A stretch of 64,000 nucleotides of DNA. Origin: Paenibacillus turicensis (lineage in GTDB: Bacteria; Bacillota; Bacilli; Paenibacillales; Paenibacillaceae). The stretch is from NCBI RefSeq assembly GCF_017873435.1, contig NZ_JAGGKG010000003.1:124001-188000 (forward strand). The letters run 5' to 3'. A program made the position numbers and the translations under genes. This document shows, one piece after another, positions 52,520 through 61,499 of this stretch. Position 1 is the first letter of the stretch; the number at the start of each line of letters is the position of its first letter. The notes under the pieces were generated by a model. It searched no databases. It saw only the letters and a program-made list of their open reading frames with translations, and was not told where the DNA came from.

Positions 52520-54157
52520 ATGAATGTTATGCAACAGCCCATTCCAAATGGACAACCACTTGCTGAGGCGCTTATACATAAATATGAGAGTGTAGCTCAT
52601 TTGTATGAAAGCAATGCATTTGAAGAAGCAAGCTGGACGCGGAGGATGGAATGGCTTGATCGTACAGAGCATTTACGTATAGACAGAAAAAAGATTGTAG
52701 GTTGTTTAACTCAATTTAACCAAAAATATAATAATTACGAGGCAGTTCATACCTCGCTTTCACTTTTAGAGCAGTCAGGTACGCTTGCCATCTCAGGTGG
52801 TCAGCAAAGTGGTTTGTTTACAGGGCCTTTACTGGTTATTTATAAGGCGATCTCGATTATAAAAGCAGCTCAATATGGTAGTGAGCTATTAAATCGACCT
52901 GTTGTCCCTGTTTTTTGGATTGCAGGTGAAGACCATGATTGGGATGAAGTGAACCACACGTATGTGTTATCACCAGATTTACAAATTAATCGCATTAGAT
53001 TAGCACGTGAAGATCAACATCGTTCTCCTGTGAGCAAGGTTAGCATCTCAGAGGAAATGTGGGAAAGCTCCTTAACTGAACTAGAGACATTATTGGCTGG
53101 AAGTGAGTTTAAGGAGCATTTATTGGCTGAACTAGGACAACTTTGTCGCGAATCAGATACATTGACCATTGCTTTTGCAAAGCTGTTAGGTAAATGGTTT
53201 GGTAAATATGGACTTATTTTGTTGGACTCCGCAGATGAAGGTTTACGTAAGCTTGAAGCTCCTGTATTTGAAGCCATCATTGAACAAAATGATGAGTTGG
53301 AGCAAGCCTATTTAGATACAGCGAAGGAAGTTGCTCAATTAGGCTTAACCGCACAAGCGGATGTAGTCGAAGGTGGAGCAAACTTATTTTATATTCATGG
53401 TCAGGACCGCTTGTTGTTGTTCAAACAAGAGGGGAAGTTCGCTGACCGCAAGCAACAAGTTTCCTTTACAAAAGATGAACTGTTAGCAGAGCTTCATCAG
53501 CATCCTGAACGTTTCAGTAATAACGTATTAACAAGACCATTGATGCAGGATAGCTTATTGCCAGTGCTGGGTGCAGTCCTTGGCGGTGGTGAAATTGCGT
53601 ATTGGGGACTTACAGGTAAAGCTTTTCAAGTGTTAGGTCTGCAAATGCCAATTTTGCTACCAAGAATGTCATTTACGGTTATCGAAGGTACTTTGCACAA
53701 GCATATGGATAAATACGAGTTGAAGTGGGAAGACATCATTTCACCTGAGAAATTTGCAGATAAGCGGAAGACGTGGTTAAGTGAACAAGATCAATGGAAG
53801 ATTGAAGATCAATTTGCTAATATTAAATCTTCCTTTACAGGAATGTATGAACCTTTAATTGAACAGTTAGGCCACGTTCAAGCTGGACTCTTAAAGCTTG
53901 GGAATGCAAATAAGGATAAAATTGTCGATCAAATTGAATACCTTCAAAATCGTGCGATGGATGCGTTAGCTCGTTCTAATGAAGCTGGCATGCGTCACTT
54001 TGATCGGATTGAATACTCTCTATATCCACAGCATAAACCACAAGAGCGAGTGTATAATGTGTTTTATTACCTTAATCGCTATGGGGAAGGCTGGATTGAT
54101 CAGCTCATGGAAATCCCGTATGATGTTACAGGCAGTCATCGTGTGATTTACGTATAA
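52520..54157 (+). CDS. bshC: Bacillithiol biosynthesis cysteine-adding enzyme BshC
   Basis: A 545-aa BshC, which adds cysteine to GlcN-malate in the last step of bacillithiol synthesis. SGGQQSGLFTGPLLVIYKAISII, PVFWIAGEDHDWDEVNHTYV and GGGEIAYWGLTGKAFQ are conserved blocks; a long coiled coil lies in the C-terminal third. It is yllA of B. subtilis, just upstream of mraZ there; here a CRISPR remnant and a repeat intervene. ATG follows TAGGGGG. Confidence 0.95.
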   Translation: MNVMQQPIPNGQPLAEALIHKYESVAHLYESNAFEEASWTRRMEWLDRTEHLRIDRKKIVGCLTQFNQKYNNYEAVHTSLSLLEQSGTLAISGGQQSGLFTGPLLVIYKAISIIKAAQYGSELLNRPVVPVFWIAGEDHDWDEVNHTYVLSPDLQINRIRLAREDQHRSPVSKVSISEEMWESSLTELETLLAGSEFKEHLLAELGQLCRESDTLTIAFAKLLGKWFGKYGLILLDSADEGLRKLEAPVFEAIIEQNDELEQAYLDTAKEVAQLGLTAQADVVEGGANLFYIHGQDRLLLFKQEGKFADRKQQVSFTKDELLAELHQHPERFSNNVLTRPLMQDSLLPVLGAVLGGGEIAYWGLTGKAFQVLGLQMPILLPRMSFTVIEGTLHKHMDKYELKWEDIISPEKFADKRKTWLSEQDQWKIEDQFANIKSSFTGMYEPLIEQLGHVQAGLLKLGNANKDKIVDQIEYLQNRAMDALARSNEAGMRHFDRIEYSLYPQHKPQERVYNVFYYLNRYGEGWIDQLMEIPYDVTGSHRVIYV

Positions 54158-54166
54158 AATAATACA

Positions 54167-54218
54167 GGTGCGAACCCCAAGCTCACATAAAAACCTGGGG
54201 TCCTCCGCACCAATTTTA
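54167..54218 (+). terminator. Terminator after bshC
   Basis: GGTGCGAACCCCA pairs with TGGGGTCCTCCGCACC through an imperfect stem, followed by AATTTTATT. Confidence 0.6.
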
Positions 54219-54219
54219 T

Positions 54220-54336
54220 TACATTTAATGGAATTTTATAAAAATTACTAATTGATTTTAATTGCTAATACCCATTTTATACCTTCTATTTGTCCTTTTA
54301 CTGGATTAAAATACTGATATTAGTTAAAAAATCGCT
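54220..54336 (+). promoter_or_regulatory. AT-rich candidate CRISPR leader
   Basis: The 115 bases before the first intact repeat are strongly AT-rich and without an ORF, the usual character of a CRISPR leader. The assignment depends only on composition and on repeat decay at the other end. Confidence 0.5.
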
Positions 54337-54710
54337 GTCACTCCTTATGTAGGAGTGTGGATTGAAATTTGAATGGCAGCAAGACACCAAACACAGGAAG
54401 CAAGTCACTCCTTATGTAGGAGTGTGGATTGAAATCTCATTGTGGCAGTCTTGGCACAGATACTCTAGGGTCACTCCTTATGTAGGAGTGTGGATTGAAA
54501 TACGACTATCTGCTACTAACTGTCCGTTGTGATTGAGTCACTTCTTACTCAGGAGTGACTACTAAGCCCCCTTAAGACGGATACTTACTCCCACGCCTTA
54601 AACACGTCACTCCTTGCAAAGGAGCACGGATCCCAACCGCTGCCTTTCAGTCCTTCTATCTTTATGATTTTAAATCCGGTCACTTTATCCACAGGAGTGA
54701 CCTATTTGTT
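54337..54710 (+). CRISPR. Orphan, decaying type I-C-like CRISPR array
   Basis: Three identical 32-bp repeats (GTCACTCCTTATG..., ending ATTGAAAT) at 54337-54368, 54404-54435 and 54470-54501, with spacers of 35, 34 and 35 bp. Degenerate repeats follow at the same period, at 54537, 54606 and 54679 (steps 67, 69, 73), losing the terminal motif and parts of the palindrome. CTCCT/AGGAG forms the repeat hairpin. The ATTGAAA end is typical of type I-C repeats. Fresh repeats on the left and ghosts on the right suggest the leader is on the left. No cas genes occur in this window. Confidence 0.88.
54685..54693 (+). promoter_or_regulatory. DnaA box (consensus)
   Basis: TTATCCACA, inside the last decayed CRISPR repeat. 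It is one of three DnaA-like boxes between bshC and mraZ. Confidence 0.45.
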
Positions 54711-54747
54711 TCCATCCTGCCTCCTCCCCAAAATCTCTTACCAATTC

Positions 54748-54926
54748 TTAAAAAACTTTATGCCAGCTTGCAGTAGCGAAGAGACAGAGGGATTTCGGAG
54801 AAATGAAATGTTCGCCTTTAAAGCCCGATTCCTACCATAGCTACAACTCAGGGAATCGGGCTTTAACAGCGATCGTAGGAACCCTCTGGAACGAAGCTAC
54901 CCCCAACTCCCATCATAAAGTTTTTT
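54748..54926. repeat. Palindromic repeat before mraZ with different ends
   Basis: The core is a good family member: CAGAGGGATTTCGGAGAA, stem TTTAAAGCCCGATTCC with GGGAATCGGGCTTTAA, CGATCG and GAACCCTCTG. The ends are not GGCTCAA but AAAAAACTTTATG and CATAAAGTTTTTT, a perfect 13-bp terminator-like pair. So the same core is found with a different outer pair. Confidence 0.8.
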
Positions 54927-54948
54927 CACCATTGCTGAGAATTTTGCC

Positions 54949-55000
54949 CTATCCACAAGAGAAAATAGGCCACAAGCACTAATTACCCACATGTGGATAA
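54949..55000. promoter_or_regulatory. Two DnaA-like boxes before mraZ
   Basis: CTATCCACA at 54949-54957 (one mismatch) and TGTGGATAA at 54992-55000, the exact complement of consensus TTATCCACA. With the box at 54685 they make a loose cluster upstream of the division operon. Confidence 0.5.
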
Positions 55001-55057
55001 AAAAATATGAGCGCTAAGGAGGATTTATAAAAGTAACGTAGAATATAAACTATCTAT

Positions 55058-55096
55058 AAGTGGTGGAAAGTGGAGCAAAGTGGGAGAAAGAGGCGG
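55058..55096 (+). promoter_or_regulatory. mraZ: MraZ operator: four 10-bp direct repeats
   Basis: AAGTGGTGG, AAAGTGGAGC, AAAGTGGGAG and AAAGAGGCGG follow one another with a 10-base period in front of mraZ. MraZ proteins bind runs of GTGG-containing repeats at this spacing before their own operon. The last repeat touches the ribosome-binding site, so the sites lie at or downstream of the promoter. Autorepression is inferred from known MraZ systems. Confidence 0.75.
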
Positions 55097-55110
55097 GGAG
55101 TGAGCAAACA

Positions 55111-55548
55111 ATGTTTATGGGCGAATTTCAGCATAACATTGACGATAAAGGCCGCATGATTATCCCGGCTAAATTTCGTGAGCTTCTTGGTACCTCTTTT
55201 GTTGTTACCCGTGGGCTTGATAAATGTTTATTTGTTTATCCACTACCTGAATGGGAAGTGTTAGAGCAAAAGCTTAAAACTCTTCCTTTAATGAAATCTG
55301 ACGCACGGGCATTTACCCGCTTTTTTTTCTCAGGTGCAACTGAATGCGATTGGGACAAACAGGGAAGGGTAAATTTACCGAGCAATTTAAGAGACTATGC
55401 GAACCTTGAAAAAGAATGTGTTGTCTTAGGCGTATCTAACCGTGTTGAAATATGGAGTCGTGACATTTGGGAGCAATACTTCCAGCAGTCTGAGGATACG
55501 TTTAATGAAATTGCGGAAAAGTTGGTTGATTTTAATTTTGATTTGTAA
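55111..55548 (+). CDS. mraZ: Transcriptional regulator MraZ
   Basis: A 145-aa MraZ with two AbrB-like domains, each marked by a DKGR or DKQGR motif ([15 protein letters not shown] and [15 protein letters not shown]). It binds DNA upstream of its own operon and controls the division and wall cluster. I chose ATG at 55111, giving MFMGEFQH as in B. subtilis, with GGGGAG upstream; the earlier GTG starts run through the operator repeats. It leads the dcw operon. Confidence 0.95.
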   Translation: MFMGEFQHNIDDKGRMIIPAKFRELLGTSFVVTRGLDKCLFVYPLPEWEVLEQKLKTLPLMKSDARAFTRFFFSGATECDWDKQGRVNLPSNLRDYANLEKECVVLGVSNRVEIWSRDIWEQYFQQSEDTFNEIAEKLVDFNFDL

Positions 55549-55577
55549 TTCAAAAACTAAGTATGGAGGGCTGCAGC

Positions 55578-56552
55578 TTGTTTCATCACATCACGGTGCT
55601 TAAGGCAGAGGCTACAGAAGGGCTGCGTATTAAGCCTGACGGTATTTACGTAGATTGTACATTAGGAGGGGGAGGGCACAGCTCAGTTATATTATCTAAG
55701 CTAAGTCCCAAAGGTCGATTGATTGCTTTTGATCAAGACGATTGGGCTTTAAATAATGCTAAGCAGCTTTTAGCTTCCTACACAGAACAGCTACATCTTA
55801 TTAAAAGTAATTTTGAAAATTTAGAAGAAAAGTTATCTGAACTTGATTGGGTTCCTAAACGTAACGGTATTCCTCAGGTTGATGGAATATTGTTTGATTT
55901 AGGTGTATCATCACCCCAGTTTGATGAAGGAGAACGTGGATTTAGTTATAATGCAGATGCAGTTTTAGATATGCGAATGGATCAAGGTGCGGAATTAACC
56001 GCTAGACACATTATAAATGAATGGTCAGAATCAGAAATAGCTAGAATCTTATTCCAATATGGAGAAGAGAAGTTTTCAAGACGTATCGCCAAGGTAATTG
56101 TAAAAAGACGTGAGGAAAGTCCCATTAATACAACAGGCGAGCTTGTTGAATTGATTAAAGAGGGCATCCCTGCCGCTGCCAGAAGAACTGGCGGACACCC
56201 TGCAAAACGTAGCTTCCAAGCTTTACGAATTGCTGTGAACGATGAATTAGGTGTGCTTGAAAAAGCTTTACATGCTTCTGTACGTTGTTTAGCTCCAGAA
56301 GGTAGAGTATCTGTGATTACATTCCATTCACTAGAGGATCGGATTTGTAAACAAATCTTTGCAAGTTATGTGGAGAAATGTACATGTCCTCCAGATTTCC
56401 CTCTATGTGTATGTGGAGCAAGCGGAGAGCTAAAACTAATTAATCGCAAACCACTTATTCCTTCTGATGAAGAAATTGCCCAAAATCCCCGAGCACGATC
56501 AGCTAAGCTACGTGTGGCGGAGAAATTGCACTTGGTAGCGGAGGACTCTTAA
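55578..56552 (+). CDS. rsmH: 16S rRNA (cytosine1402-N4)-methyltransferase RsmH
   Basis: A 324-aa methyltransferase (MraW) that makes m4C1402 in the ribosomal P site. The SAM loop is [11 protein letters not shown]; further conserved blocks are [21 protein letters not shown], the [12 protein letters not shown] segment and [12 protein letters not shown] chose TTG at 55578 with GGAGGG 6-11 bases ahead; it gives the usual MFxHxTVL start. The ATG at 55563 overlaps that site. ftsL begins 2 bases after its stop. Confidence 0.95.
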   Translation: MFHHITVLKAEATEGLRIKPDGIYVDCTLGGGGHSSVILSKLSPKGRLIAFDQDDWALNNAKQLLASYTEQLHLIKSNFENLEEKLSELDWVPKRNGIPQVDGILFDLGVSSPQFDEGERGFSYNADAVLDMRMDQGAELTARHIINEWSESEIARILFQYGEEKFSRRIAKVIVKRREESPINTTGELVELIKEGIPAAARRTGGHPAKRSFQALRIAVNDELGVLEKALHASVRCLAPEGRVSVITFHSLEDRICKQIFASYVEKCTCPPDFPLCVCGASGELKLINRKPLIPSDEEIAQNPRARSAKLRVAEKLHLVAEDS

Positions 56553-56553
56553 A

Positions 56554-56967
56554 ATGGCGTATACAAGAGGAAATTTAGCAGTAAAAGAAAAACGGAAGCA
56601 ATCCTATTCACCTGAACGTTATCGTGAAACGACAAAGGTAGTTACACGTCGTACATCCATACCAGCTCGTGAGAAGTTGCTGTATTTGTTCACAATTTTG
56701 CTTGGTGTGGCGGTGATGGTAGGACTATTAATTCAAAATAGTACGTTGTATGGCATAAAAAGAGATATGTACAATATGAAAGCATCCATTACAAAGATGA
56801 ATGTGGAAATTAGTGAGCATGCCACAACAAAAGAAACACTAGAACAAAAAATACCTGAAGAAGCGGCTAAGCTAGGTTATGTGGAGTCGGTTGAAGAAGG
56901 CGTTAATATTGCTGTACCTGATACTGCAGCGGTAACATCTGAGCGTACAACAACAGCGAAAAAATAA
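56554..56967 (+). CDS. ftsL: Cell division protein FtsL
   Basis: A 137-aa bitopic protein: basic cytoplasmic N-terminus, one membrane segment at about residues 41-61 (KLLYLFTILLGVAVMVGLLIQ), then an outer coiled coil with heptads to about 110. FtsL joins DivIC and DivIB in the divisome. Sequence conservation is low in this family, so the call also uses position between rsmH and pbpB. ATG follows GGAGG. Confidence 0.88.
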   Translation: MAYTRGNLAVKEKRKQSYSPERYRETTKVVTRRTSIPAREKLLYLFTILLGVAVMVGLLIQNSTLYGIKRDMYNMKASITKMNVEISEHATTKETLEQKIPEEAAKLGYVESVEEGVNIAVPDTAAVTSERTTTAKK

Positions 56968-56988
56968 TATTTTAACGAGGACATTTAT

Positions 56989-59277
56989 ATGATAAAAAGA
57001 ATAAAGCTTCGTACACTATTAATAGGGGGATGTATCACCCTCTTTTTTGTTTTATTGTTAGGTAGAGTGTTTTGGCTACAAATTGTAGAGGGGAATTTCT
57101 GGCAGGCACATGCAGAAAGTATTTGGTCCCAGAAAAAGGTGATCCCTGCACAACGAGGCCAAATTACAGACCGTAACGGTGATATTTTGGCAATGAATGC
57201 ACCTGCTTATACTGTGGCTGTGAATCCTCAGATCATTAAGCAGTTAAAGCTAGAGGATGAAATTATAGAAGGACTTTCTAAATTATTAAATAAAGATGCA
57301 GGTGAAATAAAGAGCTTAATTGAAGCAATAAACCCTAATACAGGGAAGCTTTATGCACAACGTGAGTTACGGAATGAAGGCTGGCAAATTGACCAAACTT
57401 TAAAAAACAAAGTGCAAGCCTTTAAGGAAGGTTTAGAGAAGAAATACAATAAAAGAGACGTTGGCATTGTGTTTATTGCTGAGCAAAAACGCTATTATCC
57501 TAAAAATTCATTAGCTTCACATGTGCTTGGGTATATTAGTCGTGAAGGGAAAGCAATTTCAGGCATTGAGTCTTCTCTAAATGATAAGCTTAAAGGAGTC
57601 GACGGGTCGTTAGAATATAAAAGTGACGGTAAAGGTATTGAAATTCCAAAGGCAAGTGAAATCTATACCCCACCTAAGGATGGCGAAAATGTAGCACTAA
57701 CGATTGACTATACCATTCAATATTATATTGAAGAAGCCGTTAAGGAAGCTTACAACGAACTTAATCCAATCAGTATTTCGGTTATTGCAGCCAATCCCAA
57801 AACGATGGAAATTTTAGGGATGGCCAATGCACCAACCTTTAATCCTAATACCTACGGGGAAGCTGAAGAAGAAGGCTTTTATAATCATGCTACAAGGTCA
57901 CAATACGAGCCAGGTTCAACCTTTAAAATTGTAACCTTAGCAGGGGCAATACAAGAAGGCTTTTTTAACCCTGATGCCACCTATATGGCAGGGAAAATTC
58001 GTGTGCCAGGTCGAACAATTCGAGATTCAAGCTATAATAAGTTAGGGAGTATTCCTTTAACCTATAGACAAGGTGTAATTCGGTCAAGTAACGTTGCTTT
58101 TATTAAAATGGGTTATGAAATGATGGGTCCTGATCTATTAAAACAATATGTAGATAATTTTGGATTTGGTAAGAAAACAGGTATCGAGTTATCTGGTGAA
58201 ATTCCAGGGATAGTTGCTCCTAAATATGCGGCGGACTTTGCCGCGATGTCTTATGGTCACGGGCAGTTGCTTGTTACACCATTACAGCAAATTGTAGCGA
58301 TCTCCGCCGTCGCTAACGGTGGGAAGCTGATGAAGCCCCATATCGTGAAGGAAACTACTAATCCACAAACTGAGCAAGTAACTGTTACTAAACCTGAAGT
58401 GATAAGCCAGGTCATTACACCTGAAACCGCCAAACAGACGGGGCTTATGCTGGAAGAGGTTGTTTCCGATCAGAAGAATGGAACAGGGCGTCATGCCTAT
58501 ATTGATGGCTACCGTGTAGCAGGTAAAACAGGGACAGCAATCAAGGTTATTAATGGACAATATGACCATACAAAACAGGTAGTTTCGTTTATCGGATATG
58601 CGCCTGTGGATGACCCTAAAATTGCGGTCATCGTCGTGATTGACCAACCACAAAACTCTGATTTGGGCGGGGGAACCGCTGCTGCGCCTGTATTTAAAAA
58701 GATTGTAAGTCAATCATTGCAATATATGGGCGTTCCTAAGCGGACGGATAAGCAAGCTACAAAGGTAGAAAACACCTTAAAAGTACCTGACTTATCTGGA
58801 TTAACTTTAAAGGCAGCAAAGGATAAGCTCGTCGCAAGTGGGATTACTTATGCTACCTTAGGAAAAGGAGATAAGCTTGTTTCTCAGTTTCCAAAGGCAG
58901 GCACCACTCTACAAGGGGAACAATATATGTATTTGCTCACTGAAGCTGGCGACAAGATTCAAATTCCTGATGTAAAGGGCAGATCACTACGCGATGCAAT
59001 GGAAATATTGTCTGCTCTGAATGTAACCGTGAAATCTGAGGGCATAGGTTATGTAGTTTCACAAACAACCACTAATGAAAATGGGAAACGAGTTGTGACA
59101 CTGCGCTTAGAGGCTCCAGATGCGGACAAGGATGATAAGGCAGCTAAAGATAAAGATAAAGATAAAGATAATGAAAACCAAGATCAGGATAATAAAGATA
59201 AAAAACAAGGTACCTCTGGGGCTAAAGATGACAATGCAGCCAAGAGGGAAGACAATGATGAAGTGCAGGGTGAATAG
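56989..59277 (+). CDS. pbpB: Division transpeptidase PBP2B
   Basis: A 762-aa class B penicillin-binding protein that crosslinks septal peptidoglycan. One N-terminal membrane segment, a dimerisation domain, then the transpeptidase domain with the active-site STFK (Ser near 310), SSN (about 366-368) and KTGT (about 513). Two PASTA domains occupy roughly 597-720. The last 45 residues are a Lys/Asp repeat tail (DKDKDKDNENQD), low complexity. Its position after ftsL and before spoVD supports pbpB. Confidence 0.93.
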   Translation: MIKRIKLRTLLIGGCITLFFVLLLGRVFWLQIVEGNFWQAHAESIWSQKKVIPAQRGQITDRNGDILAMNAPAYTVAVNPQIIKQLKLEDEIIEGLSKLLNKDAGEIKSLIEAINPNTGKLYAQRELRNEGWQIDQTLKNKVQAFKEGLEKKYNKRDVGIVFIAEQKRYYPKNSLASHVLGYISREGKAISGIESSLNDKLKGVDGSLEYKSDGKGIEIPKASEIYTPPKDGENVALTIDYTIQYYIEEAVKEAYNELNPISISVIAANPKTMEILGMANAPTFNPNTYGEAEEEGFYNHATRSQYEPGSTFKIVTLAGAIQEGFFNPDATYMAGKIRVPGRTIRDSSYNKLGSIPLTYRQGVIRSSNVAFIKMGYEMMGPDLLKQYVDNFGFGKKTGIELSGEIPGIVAPKYAADFAAMSYGHGQLLVTPLQQIVAISAVANGGKLMKPHIVKETTNPQTEQVTVTKPEVISQVITPETAKQTGLMLEEVVSDQKNGTGRHAYIDGYRVAGKTGTAIKVINGQYDHTKQVVSFIGYAPVDDPKIAVIVVIDQPQNSDLGGGTAAAPVFKKIVSQSLQYMGVPKRTDKQATKVENTLKVPDLSGLTLKAAKDKLVASGITYATLGKGDKLVSQFPKAGTTLQGEQYMYLLTEAGDKIQIPDVKGRSLRDAMEILSALNVTVKSEGIGYVVSQTTTNENGKRVVTLRLEAPDADKDDKAAKDKDKDKDNENQDQDNKDKKQGTSGAKDDNAAKREDNDEVQGE

Positions 59278-59310
59278 AATTTAAAAGGATAGCTTGTTCT
59301 ATTGCCTCCT

Positions 59311-59350
59311 TGTCCTGAATAATCATGATACAAAACTATCATGCTCAGGA
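59311..59350 (+). terminator. Hairpin between pbpB and spoVD
   Basis: TCCTGA...TCATGATA pairs with TATCATG...TCAGGA around ACAAAAC. There is no T run after it, so it is probably a partial terminator or an mRNA-processing stem. Confidence 0.45.
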
Positions 59351-59374
59351 TACGTATTAAAGGAGGTTTATAGA

Positions 59375-61330
59375 ATGAAAAATTCACAAGTCACCATTAG
59401 AAAAAGATTGTTATGGTTATTATTGGGGTTAACGCTGATGTTTGGTGCGCTTGTTATTCGTCTTGCCTATGTGCAATTAGGACAAGGTGCCGAGTTATCT
59501 CAAAAGGCCGAGGAGTCATGGCGTCGGAATATCCCATTTTCCGCAAAGCGTGGAGAGATTAGCGATCGGAATGGAGTCACATTAGCTTACAATGTAACAA
59601 CACCTACGATCATGGCTATTCCTGTTCAAATTAAGGACAAGGCGTCAACAGCACGAAGCTTAGCATCTATCATTGATATGAGTGAAGAAAATATATTAAA
59701 GCAAATTTCAAAAAAGCAGTCGATTGTTCGGTTACAGCCCGGTGGACGTAAAATTACGATGGAAAAAAGCCAGCAAATTCGTGATTTAGCTCTTCCGGGC
59801 ATTGTTGTTGCTGAGGATAACAAAAGATATTATCCATTTGAAGGCTTAGCGGCTCATATTTTAGGCTTTACTGGAAGCTACAATCAAGGTTTAGCAGGAC
59901 TTGAAAGTAAATATGAGAGTGAGCTTAGTGGAATGAATGGGAATGTATCCTATTTATCTGATGCAGGTGGGCGCTTAATGCCAGGGACATCTGAAAAATA
60001 TGTACAGCCTAAAGATGGCTTGAATTTGCAATTAACGATCGATAAATCAATTCAAAGTATTATAGAAAGAGAATTAGATGATGCGATGAACCGTCTACAT
60101 GCGAATTCAGCACTAAGTATTGCAATGAACCCCAAAACAGGTGAAATATTAGGGTTGGCCTCAAGGCCGGGCTTTGAGCCGGGACGTTACCAAGATTTTG
60201 ACGCATCAACCTACAACCGCAACTTACCGATTTGGATGACGTATGAGCCAGGTTCAACTTTTAAAATTATTACACTTGCCGCCGCTTTGGAGGAAAAAAA
60301 GGTTAACTTACAGCATGATCATTTTTTTGATCCGGGTTATGTCAAGGTGGGAGGCGCAACGCTACGTTGCTGGAAAAAGGGTGGGCATGGCAGTCAAACC
60401 TTTTTGCAGGTCGTTGAGAACTCGTGTAACCCTGGTTTTGTAGCATTAGGCCAACGCTTAGGTAAGGAAACGTTATTTGATTATATTCAAAATTTTGGTT
60501 TTGGTACGAAAACAGGGATTGATTTGGCAGGGGAAAGCACTGGTATTTTATTTAAGTTAAGTCAAGTTGGGCCTGTGGAGCTTGCGACGACAGCGTTTGG
60601 TCAAGGGGTATCTGTTACACCGATTCAACAAATTACAGCTGTCTCAGCCGCAATAAATGGGGGGAAGCTCTATCAACCTTATGTCGCTAAGTCATGGACC
60701 AATCCAGACACAGGCGAAATTGTAGCAAGTAACGAACCTAAGCTGATTCGTCAGGTTGTATCTGAGGAAACATCTAAGCAAGTGCGTGAGGCACTAGAAA
60801 GCGTTGTAGCGAATGGCACGGGTGGTAATGCATTTATAGATGGATATCGTGTTGGCGGTAAAACAGGGACAGCACAGAAGGTCGTAAATGGTCGTTACTC
60901 CACCAGTGAGCATATCGTGTCTTTTATTGGGTTTGCACCTGCGGATGATCCGCAAATTGTTGTTTATACTGCTGTAGATAATCCACAAGGGATCCAATTT
61001 GGGGGCGTAGTTGCAGCGCCTATTGTAAAAAATATTCTTACGGATGCGCTAGAATATATGAAGGTTCCACCTCGGGAAAAACAAATGAACAAAAAATATA
61101 AATATGGAGAAATCCCAATCGTTACTGTTCCTGATTTAATAGGCAAAACTGCACAGGATATTTATGAGGATATGAATATGAATTTTAACTTAGCAAGATC
61201 AGGCTCTGGAAAAGTTGTGATTAATCAATCTCCAAAAGCAGGAGCTAGAGTGGAAAAAGGAGCAACGATTCGAATTTATATGGGTGAAGAGACGGAACTA
61301 GGGGAGCATGACAACGATCACAACCATTAA
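59375..61330 (+). CDS. spoVD: Sporulation transpeptidase SpoVD
   Basis: A 651-aa class B penicillin-binding protein used for spore cortex synthesis. Membrane segment near residues 11-30, transpeptidase motifs STFK (Ser near 294), SCN (about 349) and KTGT (about 495), one C-terminal PASTA domain (about 585-640), and a His-rich end. SpoVD of B. subtilis has the same SCN and single PASTA, and the same place after pbpB. I chose ATG at 59375 after AAAGGAGG; the longer in-frame ORF starts within the intergenic hairpin. Confidence 0.92.
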   Translation: MKNSQVTIRKRLLWLLLGLTLMFGALVIRLAYVQLGQGAELSQKAEESWRRNIPFSAKRGEISDRNGVTLAYNVTTPTIMAIPVQIKDKASTARSLASIIDMSEENILKQISKKQSIVRLQPGGRKITMEKSQQIRDLALPGIVVAEDNKRYYPFEGLAAHILGFTGSYNQGLAGLESKYESELSGMNGNVSYLSDAGGRLMPGTSEKYVQPKDGLNLQLTIDKSIQSIIERELDDAMNRLHANSALSIAMNPKTGEILGLASRPGFEPGRYQDFDASTYNRNLPIWMTYEPGSTFKIITLAAALEEKKVNLQHDHFFDPGYVKVGGATLRCWKKGGHGSQTFLQVVENSCNPGFVALGQRLGKETLFDYIQNFGFGTKTGIDLAGESTGILFKLSQVGPVELATTAFGQGVSVTPIQQITAVSAAINGGKLYQPYVAKSWTNPDTGEIVASNEPKLIRQVVSEETSKQVREALESVVANGTGGNAFIDGYRVGGKTGTAQKVVNGRYSTSEHIVSFIGFAPADDPQIVVYTAVDNPQGIQFGGVVAAPIVKNILTDALEYMKVPPREKQMNKKYKYGEIPIVTVPDLIGKTAQDIYEDMNMNFNLARSGSGKVVINQSPKAGARVEKGATIRIYMGEETELGEHDNDHNH

Positions 61331-61375
61331 TGAATATGAAATGACATAACTAGTTTCATGTTCATTTTAATAAAA
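61329..61375 (+). terminator. Hairpin after spoVD
   Basis: AATGAATATGAAA pairs with TTTCATGTTCATTTT around a short loop; a weak T run (TTTTAATAAAATAATAAATTTATTTTT) follows. Confidence 0.5.
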
Positions 61376-61499
61376 TAATAAATTTATTTTTAGAGTGAAT
61401 AAAATTCCTGAAATTACATCCTTTTGGTGATAATATAGTAAAGGAGTTTTTTGAAATAACATAGCTATGGAAAGTGCTTAAAATGGATGGAGGGTTTAT

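Noticed and set aside
54537-54710. Independent inverted repeats after the CRISPR array
   Set aside because: Their spacing (67, 69 and 73 bases) and alignment to the intact repeat show they are decayed repeats of the same array.
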